DNA of 64,000 nucleotides from assembly GCF_963678635.1 (NCBI RefSeq), contig NC_087067.1:11207716-11271715 (forward strand). Reading direction: 5' to 3'. The position numbers were made by a program, and so were the translations under genes. Shown piece after piece: positions 10,216-22,124 of this stretch. This DNA comes from Symsagittifera roscoffensis (Eukaryota; Xenacoelomorpha; Acoela; Convolutidae). The first letter of the stretch is position 1. Every line of letters starts with the position of its first letter. The notes under the pieces were generated by a model that had not been told where the DNA came from, did not search any database, and saw only the letters and a program-made list of their open reading frames with translations.

Positions 10216-13200
10216 GTTTTTTGAAATTCTTTTTCGAAATCTCTATCAACTATAAAATTTTTTATCTTCTATGAACCACACCAAAACGGATTGAAATTAT
10301 TTTTAAAAACTTTGACAAATGCCATATGCAATTAACCCACAATAAATAAAAAAATTAATTGTCTCGTTAAAACTGCTGATTTGAATTATCTGGTTAAAGT
10401 TTTCAAAGTAGAAAATTTGAACGCTTTTTTCTCTAAAAAAATGGTCGAGTTTAGGCAAAAAGTGTTATAGGAACAAACAATGCTTAAAATTTTACGAGAG
10501 TTACTATTTTGTTATTTAGTTTAGGAAATTCGCGTCAAGCATTTTAGCTAAAACGCAGGTCTTTTAGGCTAATTTTAGTTAAGTAAGAGTTACGCTGAAA
10601 TCGCGGCGCCAATTACTATCTTTTAGAAATCTTTTCATGCAGCCAAAGAAAACTGAAAAGGGGTATAACCTTCCAAATTTTGTATAAATCAATTTATGTT
10701 TACTTGACTTTTTTTACATTTCGACAGCTTGATATCTACATTCTTGGTTGCTGTTTTTCAGCTATTTGCTACTTGACCATCTTTTAGGTACTTGACTCAC
10801 AGCTTGATTCAGTTACTTGTAAGAGTTTGAAAACCCATTTGCATTTTCGCATTAGCAAAAATTATGCTCACAAGATAAAGATACAAGAATAATTTTGAAT
10901 CCTAAAAACTAAGACTTTTTTTGCAATTGTTTTCAATTGTTGATTTTTGCTGTATATATAATTTTTTCAATTTTTTTTGTTCCCGAGAAAAACTTTCATG
11001 TAGGCTTATCGTATTGAGTTTGAAACACAAAATCATTTGTTAAAAACAAGAACCATTTCAGCATGCATATCAAAAAGTAACGTTAGTTTATGCATATATG
11101 TTCAAAACCTACAACGCGTTTGAATTTATGACAAAAAACTCTAGTCAGATTTGAAGCTAAAACAAAAAAATAGGAAGTTTTCCCCTCAATTTGAAGAATC
11201 TATAAAAAATTTACTCCCCATTTGAACATTTATCACAATGCTTAACAGCTAATCAAAACAAAATTCAAAAAAGTAGGCTTTTCTACAGAAGCAAACTTCT
11301 TGTCACTTGACTATAACCAAAAATAACACAAACAACTCAGCTTTCCTCTTCGATGCTTCTACCTATTTTGTGCAATTCAATTAGTTCAATAGCACAACTA
11401 TAATTCCATTTTTTAAATTTTACCAATTACACCGATTTTTTTTTTTTTTTAAATTGAAAACTACAAAAAAGTCCAGTTTTTAAACATCATTACCAAAAAA
11501 GCTTTTTGTTTGGTTATACGGGACATATATCGACTGAAACCTTTCAAGTTTTGTGTCAAATTTTCTTGATTCTTCATTTAAAAAACAGAATTACACGTCC
11601 AAAATGTAAATTGTGAAGCAAACTGTATTGTCTTTGAAGAGCACCGTCTTTGATCTTTTTTAATTCTTGCGTTTCTTTTGATAGAGTCTTATCTCTAAAT
11701 TCCTGTGACCTACACACACAAAATGTGCGCCTAACCAGTGTACAGTTTGGCATGGTAATGAGTCTAATAGGCTACAAAATTTTGATTTTTCCAAGAATGA
11801 AAAACAGAAGATTCAGCCTTTTGGAATGGAATGTTCAATAGATTTGCTTTTTTCAACTTCGTTTCGCAAAAAATTAAACAATTTTTTTTGTCATTGCTGA
11901 CAGCTCACTAAAAATGTTTATAGTATGAACTGGAGTTTTTTCACAAATGAGTCAGAACCATTATATACGGTTTTCCTATATAAAAATTGTATGATAAACT
12001 TTTTTCACATGACAGGAAAAACTTTCAAAAAAACTTCCAAAACTAGGGGGACAATTATTTTCCTTTTTTGTTGCAGTATCACTTCAATGCTCATACAAAC
12101 AATTTCCAAAAAAATGTGTCTTTTGTCTATAACATAGTCCAAGCTGATTATTTTGTAAAAATGAATGGAAAGTGAATATGAATTTTTGTGTGAATCGGAA
12201 TATAATTTTATGTTTTCTTATTTTATTTTAGATTATATTCTGTCCAGGCTTATATTTTAACTTATATTTTATTCTGTCTAAGTTTATAATAAATTAACTT
12301 AAATTTTATTCTGTCTTTTATAAAATTAGCCCTAATTTTGAACAACATAAAAAAACGTTTTGTACTAAAAACTTTCCAGCCATATACAAAAAGTTACGGT
12401 GAAACTCTATTCATTAACTTTCGTGGCAAATCTTTAAATTCATATCACTTGTGCGATTCTTCCTTTTACACCTATGGGTTTTCTTGTTAAATTAATAACC
12501 TTGGTTATTGTGTTTTCGGACAAAACATGAAAATCAAAGCGAATTTCGTAAACTTTATTTATGGAAAAATATTCATCATACATTTTTGATAAAAAGAAAA
12601 TTGGTTGTCACACATTTTTCATATATGAAAAAAAGCTTATCATGGAGTTTTCATACAAATTGTTAAGCGAATGGAATCATAGACTTGGTATGATAAGCAT
12701 TTTTTATATATGAAAATTATTGAGAAACACTTTTGATCAGCTTGGGTAGGTTGTGAAGTTCGAATCAAAACTTATCATAATCAAAAAAGGTTTGAGTAGC
12801 AATCCTATTAATAAAAAATTCATTCTTGCACTGCATTTGAGATGTTCCATCTGAAGCGGGAAAACAATTCAAAAAACATTTGCTGACCCCGTTAAAGCCA
12901 AATTGAAAAGTTGTCACTAGAAGTTCCATCTTTTTGTATAAAACTAGTCTTGAAAAAGTTTTCCTGCATTTTCACAGTATTTTCATCGTATGATTTGTTC
13001 GTAGTTTCTAACTAAACTCGTCAATCAAATTGAGTCGATAAGGGCTTATTTTAGGTTGAATTTGCGGGCCGGTGTTTATCTCAAGAATTTTCAACGTATT
13101 AAGTTTGGCTACTGAATAGCTATTTCCAAATGATGTATCTTTTTTGAATATTTTTGAACATGCAGTTTTATAATTTAAGTAAAAATTAAAAAGATTTACC

Positions 13201-13289
13201 AGTGGCATGCAGAGAAATTTTTCTGGTTGTTTTTTTTTGGAGAAAAATTGAAAATGTTGCCGACCTCTTTTCAGAGACCAATTTGATTT

Positions 13290-13470
13290 TAAAAACAATT
13301 GACCAAAAAATTACGTTTTTTCGGCGCGGGCTCCCCTCTTAAAAATAGTTATTAGCGTCGTCAGCGCTTTTAGAAAACTTTTGTTGTTGGTCAGGGGGCA
13401 CTTTGGGTAAATGTCGTAACCAGAATTGAGGAAAAGAGAGCAGTCGCGGTCCCTTCCCTCCACCACCCTC
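13290..13470. repeat. Family A repeat, partial copy
   Basis: GACCAAAAAATTACG...TTTTCGGCGCGGGCTCCCC and GGTCAGGGGGCACTTTGG match family A. It ends about 10 bases from the oxidoreductase stop codon, so it may supply part of that gene's 3' untranslated region. Confidence 0.5.
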
Positions 13471-13479
13471 GGCTGAGTC

Positions 13480-14724
13480 TTACTGAGTGGATTCGGTAAA
13501 TTCTTGTACGAGAGACGTTTTTACTTCGAATCCATTTTGGAGCAGAGCTTCGAAGCACTTTTCACTAAGTCCGCTCGCAGGAGTTCTGAACCCATAAGCG
13601 TCCATGCTCTCTGTTTCCTTAGCCAAATCAACACCTGCTTCGACTATCATACGAGCAGTGATAAGATATCCAGGGTCTCCTTTAATCATCAGATTGCAAA
13701 CGGCTTTTTTCCCACTTTTCGAGCTCTGCCCAAAAAATTTCATATGCGCAAACCCATTTTTCATGTCTTCTTGTTTTGGACCCTCGCCTGGTTTTGGTGC
13801 CACTTTTTGAGCAATTGGTCGGACCCAAGGACTTGATAAGGACCAGTTTGCGAAGTAGAGACCCCAAGCTATTGCCTTCCCGCCAAGCCACGATGATTTG
13901 ACGCTCTCATTGTACGTAAAATCCGGGCCATAGTTGTTGAAAACGTTGGATCGTCTCACAATTCTGGAATTTCCGGGACCCATGATAAATGGCGCGAGGT
14001 ACTGCTGTATTTCACTATCCCATGTAACATTATCTCTATCTGATACATCAAGCCCATTACGTTTGTCTTTTGCATTCAAAGCTTGAGGATCGTTCATAAC
14101 CAAGTTGTGTTTTTGGATATTTTCGGGTGAGGCTATTTCAAACCCTGAAGCAACAGTTCCCCCTGAAAACCCGCCCTTAGCGTTCCAGAGAACTCCTTCA
14201 ACGTACTTGGTATCCTCATTAAGCGTTTCTCGGAAAAGTTTAGCAATGCTGTACGCTCCCCAATCGCTCGGAATTGAGTCGAAACCACACGATGGTATCA
14301 ACTTCGTTTTAGTTTCCTTAGCACGCTCCTCGAATTTTTCAATCATTTCTGCAATCCAGAAAACTTCGCCTGTCAAGTCGGCGTAATGAGTTCCATTTTT
14401 GACACAACTTTCGACCAGTTTTGAGCCATACTTTGAATAAGGCCCAGCGAAAGAAATCACTGCTTTGCACTTTGAAGTCAGGACATCCAGCGCATCTGAG
14501 TCACTTGAATCGGCTATGAAGATTTCTAGACTTTCCAAGAAAGAAAACTTCGACACAAGTTCTTTTTTCAGTAATTCAAGCTTCTGAGAATTTCTACCTG
14601 CAATTACCCACTTGAAATTATTAAAAAACGATTCACCTTTTGATGAAATGTACTCGCAAGCGATTTTTCCAGTGAAACCAGTAGCTCCATATAACACCAA
14701 ATCAGTCGATTTATTTGCAGTCAT
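13480..14724 (-). CDS. SCCPDH: Saccharopine dehydrogenase-like oxidoreductase (SCCPDH / trans-acting enoyl reductase family)
   Basis: An intact 414-residue single-exon ORF from ATG (14722-14724) to TAA (13480-13482). The N-terminal Rossmann fold is clear: a beta strand followed by GATGFTG (residues 13-19), then AGRN at 42-45, the usual dinucleotide-binding arrangement. Further family blocks are AGPYSKYG (93-100), CGFDSIPSD (146-154), GGFSGGT (184-190), MGPGNSRIVRRSN (248-260) and GDPGY (349-353). The last three blocks are those of the bacterial, fungal and plant branch (mycobacterial trans-acting enoyl reductase type) rather than of vertebrate SCCPDH. Length is normal for the family. The family is predicted to bind NAD(P); the animal substrate is unsettled. 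It is intronless among intron-rich genes. The symbol is by family only. Confidence 0.9.
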   Translation of the reverse strand: MTANKSTDLVLYGATGFTGKIACEYISSKGESFFNNFKWVIAGRNSQKLELLKKELVSKFSFLESLEIFIADSSDSDALDVLTSKCKAVISFAGPYSKYGSKLVESCVKNGTHYADLTGEVFWIAEMIEKFEERAKETKTKLIPSCGFDSIPSDWGAYSIAKLFRETLNEDTKYVEGVLWNAKGGFSGGTVASGFEIASPENIQKHNLVMNDPQALNAKDKRNGLDVSDRDNVTWDSEIQQYLAPFIMGPGNSRIVRRSNVFNNYGPDFTYNESVKSSWLGGKAIAWGLYFANWSLSSPWVRPIAQKVAPKPGEGPKQEDMKNGFAHMKFFGQSSKSGKKAVCNLMIKGDPGYLITARMIVEAGVDLAKETESMDAYGFRTPASGLSEKCFEALLQNGFEVKTSLVQEFTESTQ

Positions 14725-17396
14725 GAATGAAAGTACAGACCAGTTGAGTAACCAAGCTTTAAGAAAATCGAATCAAACCGACCTTTAAACATATAACCAA
14801 CTGAAACGAGAAGGTTAATATTTGCTCTTTATATTATATGAAATCACATGAGAAGTCAATTTGGAGTTTCAATACCAAAAATTACTTTCTTTTAAAATCG
14901 TGGCCAGCAAAATAATGTGAAGTCAAACGCCTTCCCTGGGGAATTTTTAATATACATAGAAATCAAATGAAGGGAGATACTTTCCAGAAAAAAATCCATT
15001 TCCGCCAGAAGGTTATTATCGATCAAAAACGGTTTTTTAAGAAGTTTGGAAAAACGCTTTTTCTGAACTTCGGAGGAGACCGCAAACTTCTTCTGGAGGC
15101 AGGTCATGAGTCACAATAAACTATAGCAACAAGCTACTTCAGCCGAAACTGCGTCTCTTAGAGTATTCGTTGTACGAGGTTTTACATAATAATTAGTTTT
15201 TTGCAGGTTTAAAGTTATTCAATCTCAAAAAAGCAAGTGAGGATTTATTCACAGAGATGAAGTTACAGAAAACAGCTGATTTAATAGGATGTCATATACT
15301 GGTTGGACACCAGAAAAACTATTTTTCAAATCAAATTCGTTCCAAGCTACTTGAAAAAAAGTTTGCACCGTTTTTTTTAGCAAACTGAATTAAAATTGAT
15401 AGCATTTTTTTCCGAAGGTCATGACATCATATTTCGAAATTTTTACTGCAGTTTTCGTGAATGTGAATTATTGTGCCACGTTTCATATTTTTCTAAGCTT
15501 ATCACAGAAAGTGCGAGTTGTGTCGGGCTTAACCAGAGTGGTATCATCAGCAAAAAGAGAAATTTTTGAAGAAAATTTTTGAAAGCCACTGTCGAAAAAC
15601 TTTTTAAAAACCACAATTACAAACATTGTTTCTCGTATGCTGTTTAGTTGGAGGAAAAGAGTTTGGATCTACTTAACAATTACCCCCCTCCCCCTTTAAG
15701 AAAGGAGGGGCAATTGTTAAGTAGATTAATATAACGCATTTTCGACCAATCAGACAATCAGATTGCAGCAAAATTAGAAGTCTCGATACAAAGCTCTAGC
15801 GCTAATTAACTGCTTTTATTAATAGGGGTGGCAATTTTTAAGTAGGTACCAAAGGGTGGGCAATTGTTAAGTAGATCCAAAAATTTAGCAACACAATCAC
15901 TGGCGTGAAATTATTTTTCAGAAATATTAACGCGCATCAATTAGGCAGACAAAATTTGGGTAAACTATCGATGAGCCGGAAAAAAATGTCCAAAAATCCA
16001 AAAAAAGCTATGAGCTGTAAACATCTGAAATATCATCTTTTTTTCACATTTTTATCCTTTATCAAACAAAACATAAGATTAAAAATTACGTGTTTTAAGA
16101 TGAAAAGTCATAATCGCACTCTTTATTTTTATACTTTTCGCTTTTCTGCTTCCGCTGAACATCCGCTTCAACATGCTTAAAAAATTTCTATGGACTCCGG
16201 TGAACTAGACCAACTAAATTGTGCGCCCATTCAGTTCACAGTTTGGCTACGTAGTGATAAATCCAACAGTTATATCTGATCAAAAGCGTGGATAGCCTAA
16301 AAAGAAAATCGTTCCCGATAATAACAAAGATGTTCCCGAAGAACCGAAATTTTTTTGGTGACCGGTTAGCCGAAATCGTTTACGTTCCTAATAGCCACAA
16401 AAATTGATTCATTCAAGGCCAAAAACTATCCGCTGAAAACATTCAATTCTCAAATCGTATATAACAAATAAAGAACTGTTCCCATTATTCCTTATTTAGG
16501 GGAAAAAGTTTTCTCTTAAAAATTGAAAATTCTATCGAATTTTTTTCATTGTATTTGTATATTTACTAAATTAAGCTATCCCGAATTGCTGTGAATATTT
16601 TTTCGACAAATTTTTCTGCGACAAAGGCAAGTATTTGAAAGGAGTTTAGCAAAACATCAAAGTTTTGTACTTTTTTATGCGTGCTCCCTGAACCATCTCA
16701 AAAGACTTATTTTTTAGTCGAAAAAAAACATTGCATATTAAAATAGCTGCATTTTTATTGCTCTCTAATTCCACTACCCAAAAGAAATTGAAAACATATT
16801 CAGTTCCGATAAAAAATATGAGAGTTCAATGGTTCAAATAAGTAGGATTTTCGACTACCCCCCCCCCCCCCCCCCCCCAATGGTACCTTGTAAAGAATCT
16901 CCCCCTATCAAAAAACACATTTCCGTTGGTTTTTATTTATGCTCAACTGGATTGGTTTTGTATTTCTCCATTGCAATAGGGGGGGGGGGGATAGTTAACA
17001 TGATCCAACTTCTTGAATAGTTTTTAGGGAAACGGTTTTTTTTGGAGGGGGGGGGGCATTAAGAAACGTCTAGAGAATTTTTCTTTTCAACCAACTTTCT
17101 AAACTATATTCTCAAGCTGATATATCAAAAAAAAACATTCGAATAATCCAAATAGAAATGATAAAAGGTTACCAAACTTCAAAATTAGACTAGCTTTTAA
17201 TCAAACCAATTTTAACAAAAACGAGAGAAACGTGCATATTTTATAATTTTCAGTCATGAAATTCATTAGAACTGAATCTATGCGTTGCTTTAAAAACATG
17301 CTCTAATGCTGCTATTGAATATTCAAATATATGAACTTATTATATTGTACGAATCAACTGACAAACCGCAGAGCTTAAAACGTTGAACTTAAAAAG
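14725..17396. other. Intergenic, divergent promoters presumed
   Basis: The 5' flanks of the minus-strand oxidoreductase and the plus-strand secreted-protein gene. It contains the hairpin at 15667-15726, relatives of its arm near 15830-15890, and poly-C/poly-G runs at about 16859-16878 and 16980-16990. A TTATATT near 17338 precedes the secreted-protein ATG by about 60 bases and could be its TATA-like element. No further gene is seen. Confidence 0.4.
15667..15726. repeat. Inverted repeat (15-bp perfect outer arms)
   Basis: ATCTACTTAACAATT at 15667-15681 is the exact reverse complement of 15712-15726. The inner arms are complementary C-rich and G-rich tracts around TTTAAGAAA. GGCAATTGTTAAGTAGAT-like half copies recur at about 15830-15890, so this is a small repeat that folds back on itself. 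Confidence 0.7.
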
Positions 17397-17890
17397 ATGA
17401 AGCTTGTTAACTTGACAACGTTGTCTTTTTTCGTTTTCATTGCTGTATTTTGCGTTCTAATGCACGCATCGGATGCCAGAAAAGCCCATAAAAGGCCAGA
17501 AGGTAAAATTTCGAAAGACTTTGGGTCCGAGCTGGATTCGAAAGCAGCTCAAGTACCAGGCCTGGAGGGCTTCTTGGAGCAGGTAGGGAAAATTACTGAC
17601 GATTTCAAGAAGTCAGAAAAGGAAATCGAAGTGAATCTGGAAAAGCTCGGACAGGAGTTGGTCTATTTCCGGGAAGTTGTGGCCAATCGAAACCAAGAGG
17701 TCAGTTGCCTTAAAGATCTTATTTTCTACTTTATTTCTATTTTTTTAAAACAATTTTAATATTTTTTAAAATGAGTATTTTTTTGAAGGTCAAACAACTG
17801 CGAACGGAAGTGGATACTCTTCGAAATGCGACGGATGAATGCGCAGTTTTGTTGAAATCGGACATCAAATTTGTCAAGGAAAACTTCTGA
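17397..17890 (+). CDS. Small secreted coiled-coil protein, two exons (17397-17699, 17789-17890)
   Basis: Exon 1 is 101 codons, ending at donor GAG|GTCAGT. Exon 2 follows acceptor TTTTTTGAAG (AG at 17787-17788), is in phase 0, and runs 33 codons to TGA (17888-17890), giving 134 residues. Residues 1 to about 26 form a signal peptide: MKLVNL, then a hydrophobic core FFVFIAVFCVLM, then HASDA before RKAHKR. The mature part is charged and alpha-helical, with heptad-like spacing from about residue 55 to 130. It has a single mature cysteine (TDECAVL). I do not recognise the family. The exon junction interrupts the helix without a frame break, which supports the model. A poly(A) signal follows at 18025. 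Confidence 0.75.
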
Positions 17891-18024
17891 TCACGTTTTA
17901 ACTCATACTTCAGAGAAGTTTTACATATTACATTCAGTGTTTAGAAATTCATTGTATTCATTGTATTTGCATCTTCACAAGTTTCTATCGTGGAATACTG
18001 TAATTTAAAAAAAATGATTTGTTG

Positions 18025-18030
18025 AATAAA
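18025..18030 (+). terminator. Poly(A) signal AATAAA of the secreted-protein gene
   Basis: A canonical AATAAA 135 bases after the stop codon, followed by a T-rich stretch. Confidence 0.6.
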
Positions 18031-19575
18031 TTTTTTGTATCTTTAATCTTCCTTGATGATCAATTTCAAACCAAAGAAAACTACTCGGACAGAAGAATAG
18101 TAACTTTTTTTTACTGAAAAATGTAGTAAGCTAACTTATTTTCTGAAGTGATTTGAAACAAAATTAAAAAAATAAGAAAACCAAAATGAGTCGTCAATTT
18201 TTTTTGATCAAATCAAGTGGACAAAAAGTGATCACCAATTTAATTTCCACAAAAATTTATGGTTTGACTGCTATCAGAAAAAATTGCTTTGAAAACGCAT
18301 TAACAACTCAAGCTGAAATTCCCAAAAGTTGAAATGTATCGAATCCACAAAAAAATGAGAAAATTCTAAGGTAAAAAAACAATGAAATCATGAGACGATT
18401 TATCAAAAAAGAGCTGAATATTGGTTTTGAGAACAGGAGTTTTTTCATTTCACAAATAGTCAAATTCATTGACATATGATGAAATTTGGCTGATTTAAAG
18501 TCTAGCGCGAATGAAATGTCAAGATATTTTTTGCTGGTTGCCGCAGCATTTCGACTTTTTTGGCATTATTTGTTAAGTAAAAAAAAACAAAAACTTGAAA
18601 GATAAACGCACAATTTTTTGTCTGTTTGTTCCTGATTCCAGAGACAAAACTTTAAATATCCCTGGATGACCATAAACTAGCATACGTTTCATGATTTTCG
18701 CAATTTAACAAAAACATTATATAATATAGCCTGATATTTTATGAGATGAAACCTTTGAAGTATAATTCATTTGAAGCGATTAAAATTGATTTTTTTTCTT
18801 CTATAAAGGTTTTTTGAAAATAAGTTGAAAATAATCAATTACAGTCGGTTATAATAGATTATAATGGGACTTTATCGCTTAAAAAATATTATCATTTTAA
18901 TCCATTTTCAACCGATTATAATCATTTATTTTTGTTATTTTATAAAGACTGACAATGAAAATCTAAAATAATTGATTATTATTGTTGAAACTTCAGTGCG
19001 GGTGATTAAAAAGAAAAAAGAACAAAAAAATTGTATTTCAACAAATCGGAGTTGGTAAACTTAAAGCCACCATAGGACTAATTAAGAATATAACGAGTAA
19101 CTCAAATGCACACATGCTCAAAATATGTCTGTTGACTGACGAAAGCACAGATTGGAAGATCACTTAAAATCTGAAATCATGTCAATAAAGTTAATTAAGG
19201 GGAAAATTTGCATAGTAACCTGTTGCAATACACTTGCTGAGTTAAACAATTTCAAGGAAAAAAAATGTTCTCTTCTAAAACTTTCGAGCAATTTACCTAG
19301 AATACTATTCATTGACAATTAATAATCGTGACTCCCGCAAAAAAAATTAAAAAACTTTTGCCGAAGCAACTTACTTTCAGTTTCATCTTGCAAAAACGAA
19401 TTCCAATTTAAGTCATTCGGACAAAAAATTATTCGAGTCGAGACAGCGCACTAGCAAGCAGAAAAATTGAAGATGCTTCATTTGGTCTTTACTAAGATGC
19501 TTCAATTGGCTCATATAAGCTTGTAAAATACAAAAAAAAAACCAAAAATGACAGAAATTAGAGAAAACCTTTTTA

Positions 19576-19885
19576 CCCAGGGGCGGATCTAGGATTTTCC
19601 CGAGGGAAAAATTTTCAAAATTTTTTGGGTCGACCAAATTGATTTTCTGAGCTCTCCCAAATCATTATAAATCCCCATTTTGACCAAATTTCGCGCGCGC
19701 TCCCCCCTCAAAATTGGTATATTTTGGGGCCAAAGGCTCCTTCAGAAATATTTTGGGTCAGTCAGCCTAAAATCGATATCTCAAAATAGTGATATGGGTG
19801 GACCCTTTTTGTACACAGGGGTGTCGAGCCCCTTAGGGGGAGGAGAGGCGTCAAAACCCCCCTCCCCCTAAATCCGCTGGTGTTT
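19576..19885. repeat. Family A repeat
   Basis: A full copy between CAGGGGCGGATCTAGGATTTTC and CCCCCTAAATCCGCTGGTG, with the central GTCGACCAAATTGATTTTCTGAGCTC block. Confidence 0.7.
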
Positions 19886-20652
19886 TTCTAGCTTTTCAAG
19901 AAGAAGTTGGCTTCTATTTTTTTCTATTCGAAATTCTTCGGTCAATTCTTAAACTTTTATCTAATTATTATCGACAGAATTTTCTTTGTACAGTCTTAAA
20001 CAATTTACTACCTCGGACTCAAAATTATTACTATTTTTCAGCGACGTTATTTTTCGCAAACGTAAAAGGGTTCAAACTTAACACTTACTTTGACATTACT
20101 TTGACTCACTTGGATTATTTTGTTAGAACATCACATAAGCATTTTGTATGTATGTATGTATGTATGTATGAATATAAAGTTCATATATATTTCAGAAATT
20201 TCAAAAACTGAGTACTGACATTTGGTTTTTGCAGATGAGCAGCTTTAAAAAATTTTCGAAAAATCCTGCATAAAATTTTGAGCCAGGTGTAATTTTTTCC
20301 GTTTTTATCGTGTGTTCTCTCAGCGTGTAAAACTATAAAGATTATAGGTGCACTTTCTATAAAAATTGATAAAAAACACAACTGAAGTGATTTGTAGTAG
20401 ACAAGCATTAGCTATATACTGCATCAAGAAATTTTGTGAATCAATCGAGACACACAGTTTTGAGATGTGAAAAAAGTTGGAGAAGCAATCTAAGTTCATA
20501 TCAAAAGTTTAACATAAAGGCGAAGCTGCACTGTGCAAACACATGCATAAAGCATACGAAAAGTAGAGGATACAAGGTAAAAGAGGGGAATGTGTAAATG
20601 GTGTACCTTTTTTGAACCACAGATATCGCGATCACCAATCACACGTACTACC

Positions 20653-20852
20653 NNNNNNNNNNNNNNNNNNNNNNNNNNNNNNNNNNNNNNNNNNNNNNNN
20701 NNNNNNNNNNNNNNNNNNNNNNNNNNNNNNNNNNNNNNNNNNNNNNNNNNNNNNNNNNNNNNNNNNNNNNNNNNNNNNNNNNNNNNNNNNNNNNNNNNNN
20801 NNNNNNNNNNNNNNNNNNNNNNNNNNNNNNNNNNNNNNNNNNNNNNNNNNNN
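20653..20852. other. Assembly gap (200 N)
   Basis: A run of exactly 200 N, which suggests a scaffolding gap of nominal length. It lies inside the inverted coding-like region described next. Confidence 0.99.
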
Positions 20853-20904
20853 AGTAAACACCTGAATTCGCGCTTAATTTGTTCACTGTTGTATATTTTT
20901 GCTC

Positions 20905-21165
20905 AAAAGTTATCGCTGCGATGAGTGTTTTTACAATCGTTGAGTTTCTTCTCAGGTTGAGAGCTGCAGCATCTAATTGATCCTTGTGTCCTCGAATAAA
21001 AAACAACGCACCGGTGGTGGGTGACTACTTTTGCAACCTAAGCGATAACTTTGGCGCACTTTCTTTGAGAACAAAATCTTTGAAAGCCTCTATAATTGCT
21101 CCTGATTTTGCAAAGCCAAATCCAAATTAGAATATTCTAATCCAGTTTCCCTGATCAACATGACA
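20905..21165 (-). pseudogene. Coding-like segment, inverted copy of 22125-22405
   Basis: On the minus strand the sequence reads with protein-like pieces such as SGAIIEAFKDFVLKESAP and, after an apparent intron-like gap, HKDQLDAAALNLRRNSTIVK. The same pieces, with mostly conservative changes, occur on the plus strand at 22125-22405. The frame between pieces is interrupted and the downstream end runs towards the gap. I do not recognise the protein. It could be a pair of paralogous gene ends or a repeat with coding ancestry. Confidence 0.4.
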
Positions 21166-21166
21166 T

Positions 21167-21297
21167 CGGGTACAAGTTTGCATCGATAGCTGGAAGCTCA
21201 GTTTACATCACTAATTTGAAGCTCAGTGACGTAAAAAGTGGCAGCGTTTGTACTTCGGGAACGAAAGTCAGCAATACTTATAACATTATTGTTCCAA
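21167..21297 (+). other. Possible exon fragment with an Ig-domain-like pattern
   Basis: The plus frame reads YKFASIAGSSVYITNLKLSD followed by VKSGSVCTSGTKVSNTYNII. The spacing L.I..L..SD...S..C resembles the E-F-G strands of an immunoglobulin domain. No partner cysteine or flanking exon is identified, and a family A repeat starts right after it. Weak evidence. Confidence 0.2.
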
Positions 21298-21560
21298 AAA
21301 ACAAAAATAGTGAACCAATTTTTTTGGGTCGACTGATTTCATTTTCCGAGCTCAAAGTTTCAAAAAACTTTCCCAAAAAAGCGTTTTCTGGGGCTTCTTG
21401 GAAAACTTTGCCCAAAAATTTGCGTTTTTTTTTGGCGCGCTACCCCTTTAAATTAGTTATGTTCGCACCCGAAGCGCTTCAGAAAAATTTTGAGATTGGT
21501 CAGCCGAAAATGGATCTCGTAAAAATATACCCGCCCCCATCGCCCCTAGGCACGCTGATG
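21295..21560. repeat. Family A repeat
   Basis: It contains TTTTTTTGGGTCGACTGATTTC, TTCCGAGCTC, GGCGCGCTACCCC and a poly-C/CGCCCC end, in the order found in other copies. Confidence 0.6.
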
Positions 21561-22124
21561 GTGAATCTTTTCTAAGTAATAATACGTGGTCCAGGCAAGG
21601 ATTTTTCCCGGATATTTACACCGAAAACGAAGGAAATACACGTTTTGATTACGATTTTTAGAAAAAGTAATCTAAGCTTCATTCGAAAGGAGACTCTTTT
21701 ATATTTACCAACGAGCATAGATTCAGTTGCTACAGTATATTATATGAACATGTAGAAAGAACTGAATATGATAGTCGGAAAACTTAAAATAAATTTCGAT
21801 CGCGAAGTTCCGAATGAGAACAAATTCGAAGACGGCAAATGCAACGAGCAATTGATCACAAATGTTCCATGCATCAGTATCAAATGCATCGAATAAATGG
21901 CAAATAGATTGAGAAGTGTCTTCAAAAAAGAAGTTTGAAGGACAAATGAAGAAATGTTATTGGCGTAAGCCTAAGCCTAAACCTAAGAAAACCACCTGTC
22001 ACTTGCGTCAAACCAAAAACATAATTTGATTCTATTTTGCTGAATAAATTCGATAAATATAAGGAAGACAAATTGAGTCTATATTTCGAAATGATTTCTG
22101 TAACACCTTTTGGCTGCAAACTTG

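Larger units (their letters stand above)
9449..13479. other. Intergenic, 3' flanks of two convergent genes
   Basis: This stretch separates the plus-strand B3GAT-like gene from the minus-strand oxidoreductase. It holds partial and full copies of the G/C-ended repeat family (9550-9660, 9850-10215, 13290-13470) and a degraded relative of the TIR element at 12540-12745. I see no gene in the remaining AT-rich sequence. Confidence 0.5.
17891..20652. other. Intergenic up to the assembly gap
   Basis: AT-rich. It holds a family A copy (19576-19885), stretches of ATTATAATCG-like sequence near 18830-18920, and a (TATG)n microsatellite at about 20146-20169. No gene is supported. Confidence 0.4.

Noticed and set aside
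20496-21006. Open frames running through the N gap
   Set aside because: Their length is an artefact of undetermined bases.
21964-21985. CCTAAG/CCTAAA units resembling telomere repeats
   Set aside because: Only three to four degenerate units in internal sequence; not evidence of a telomere.
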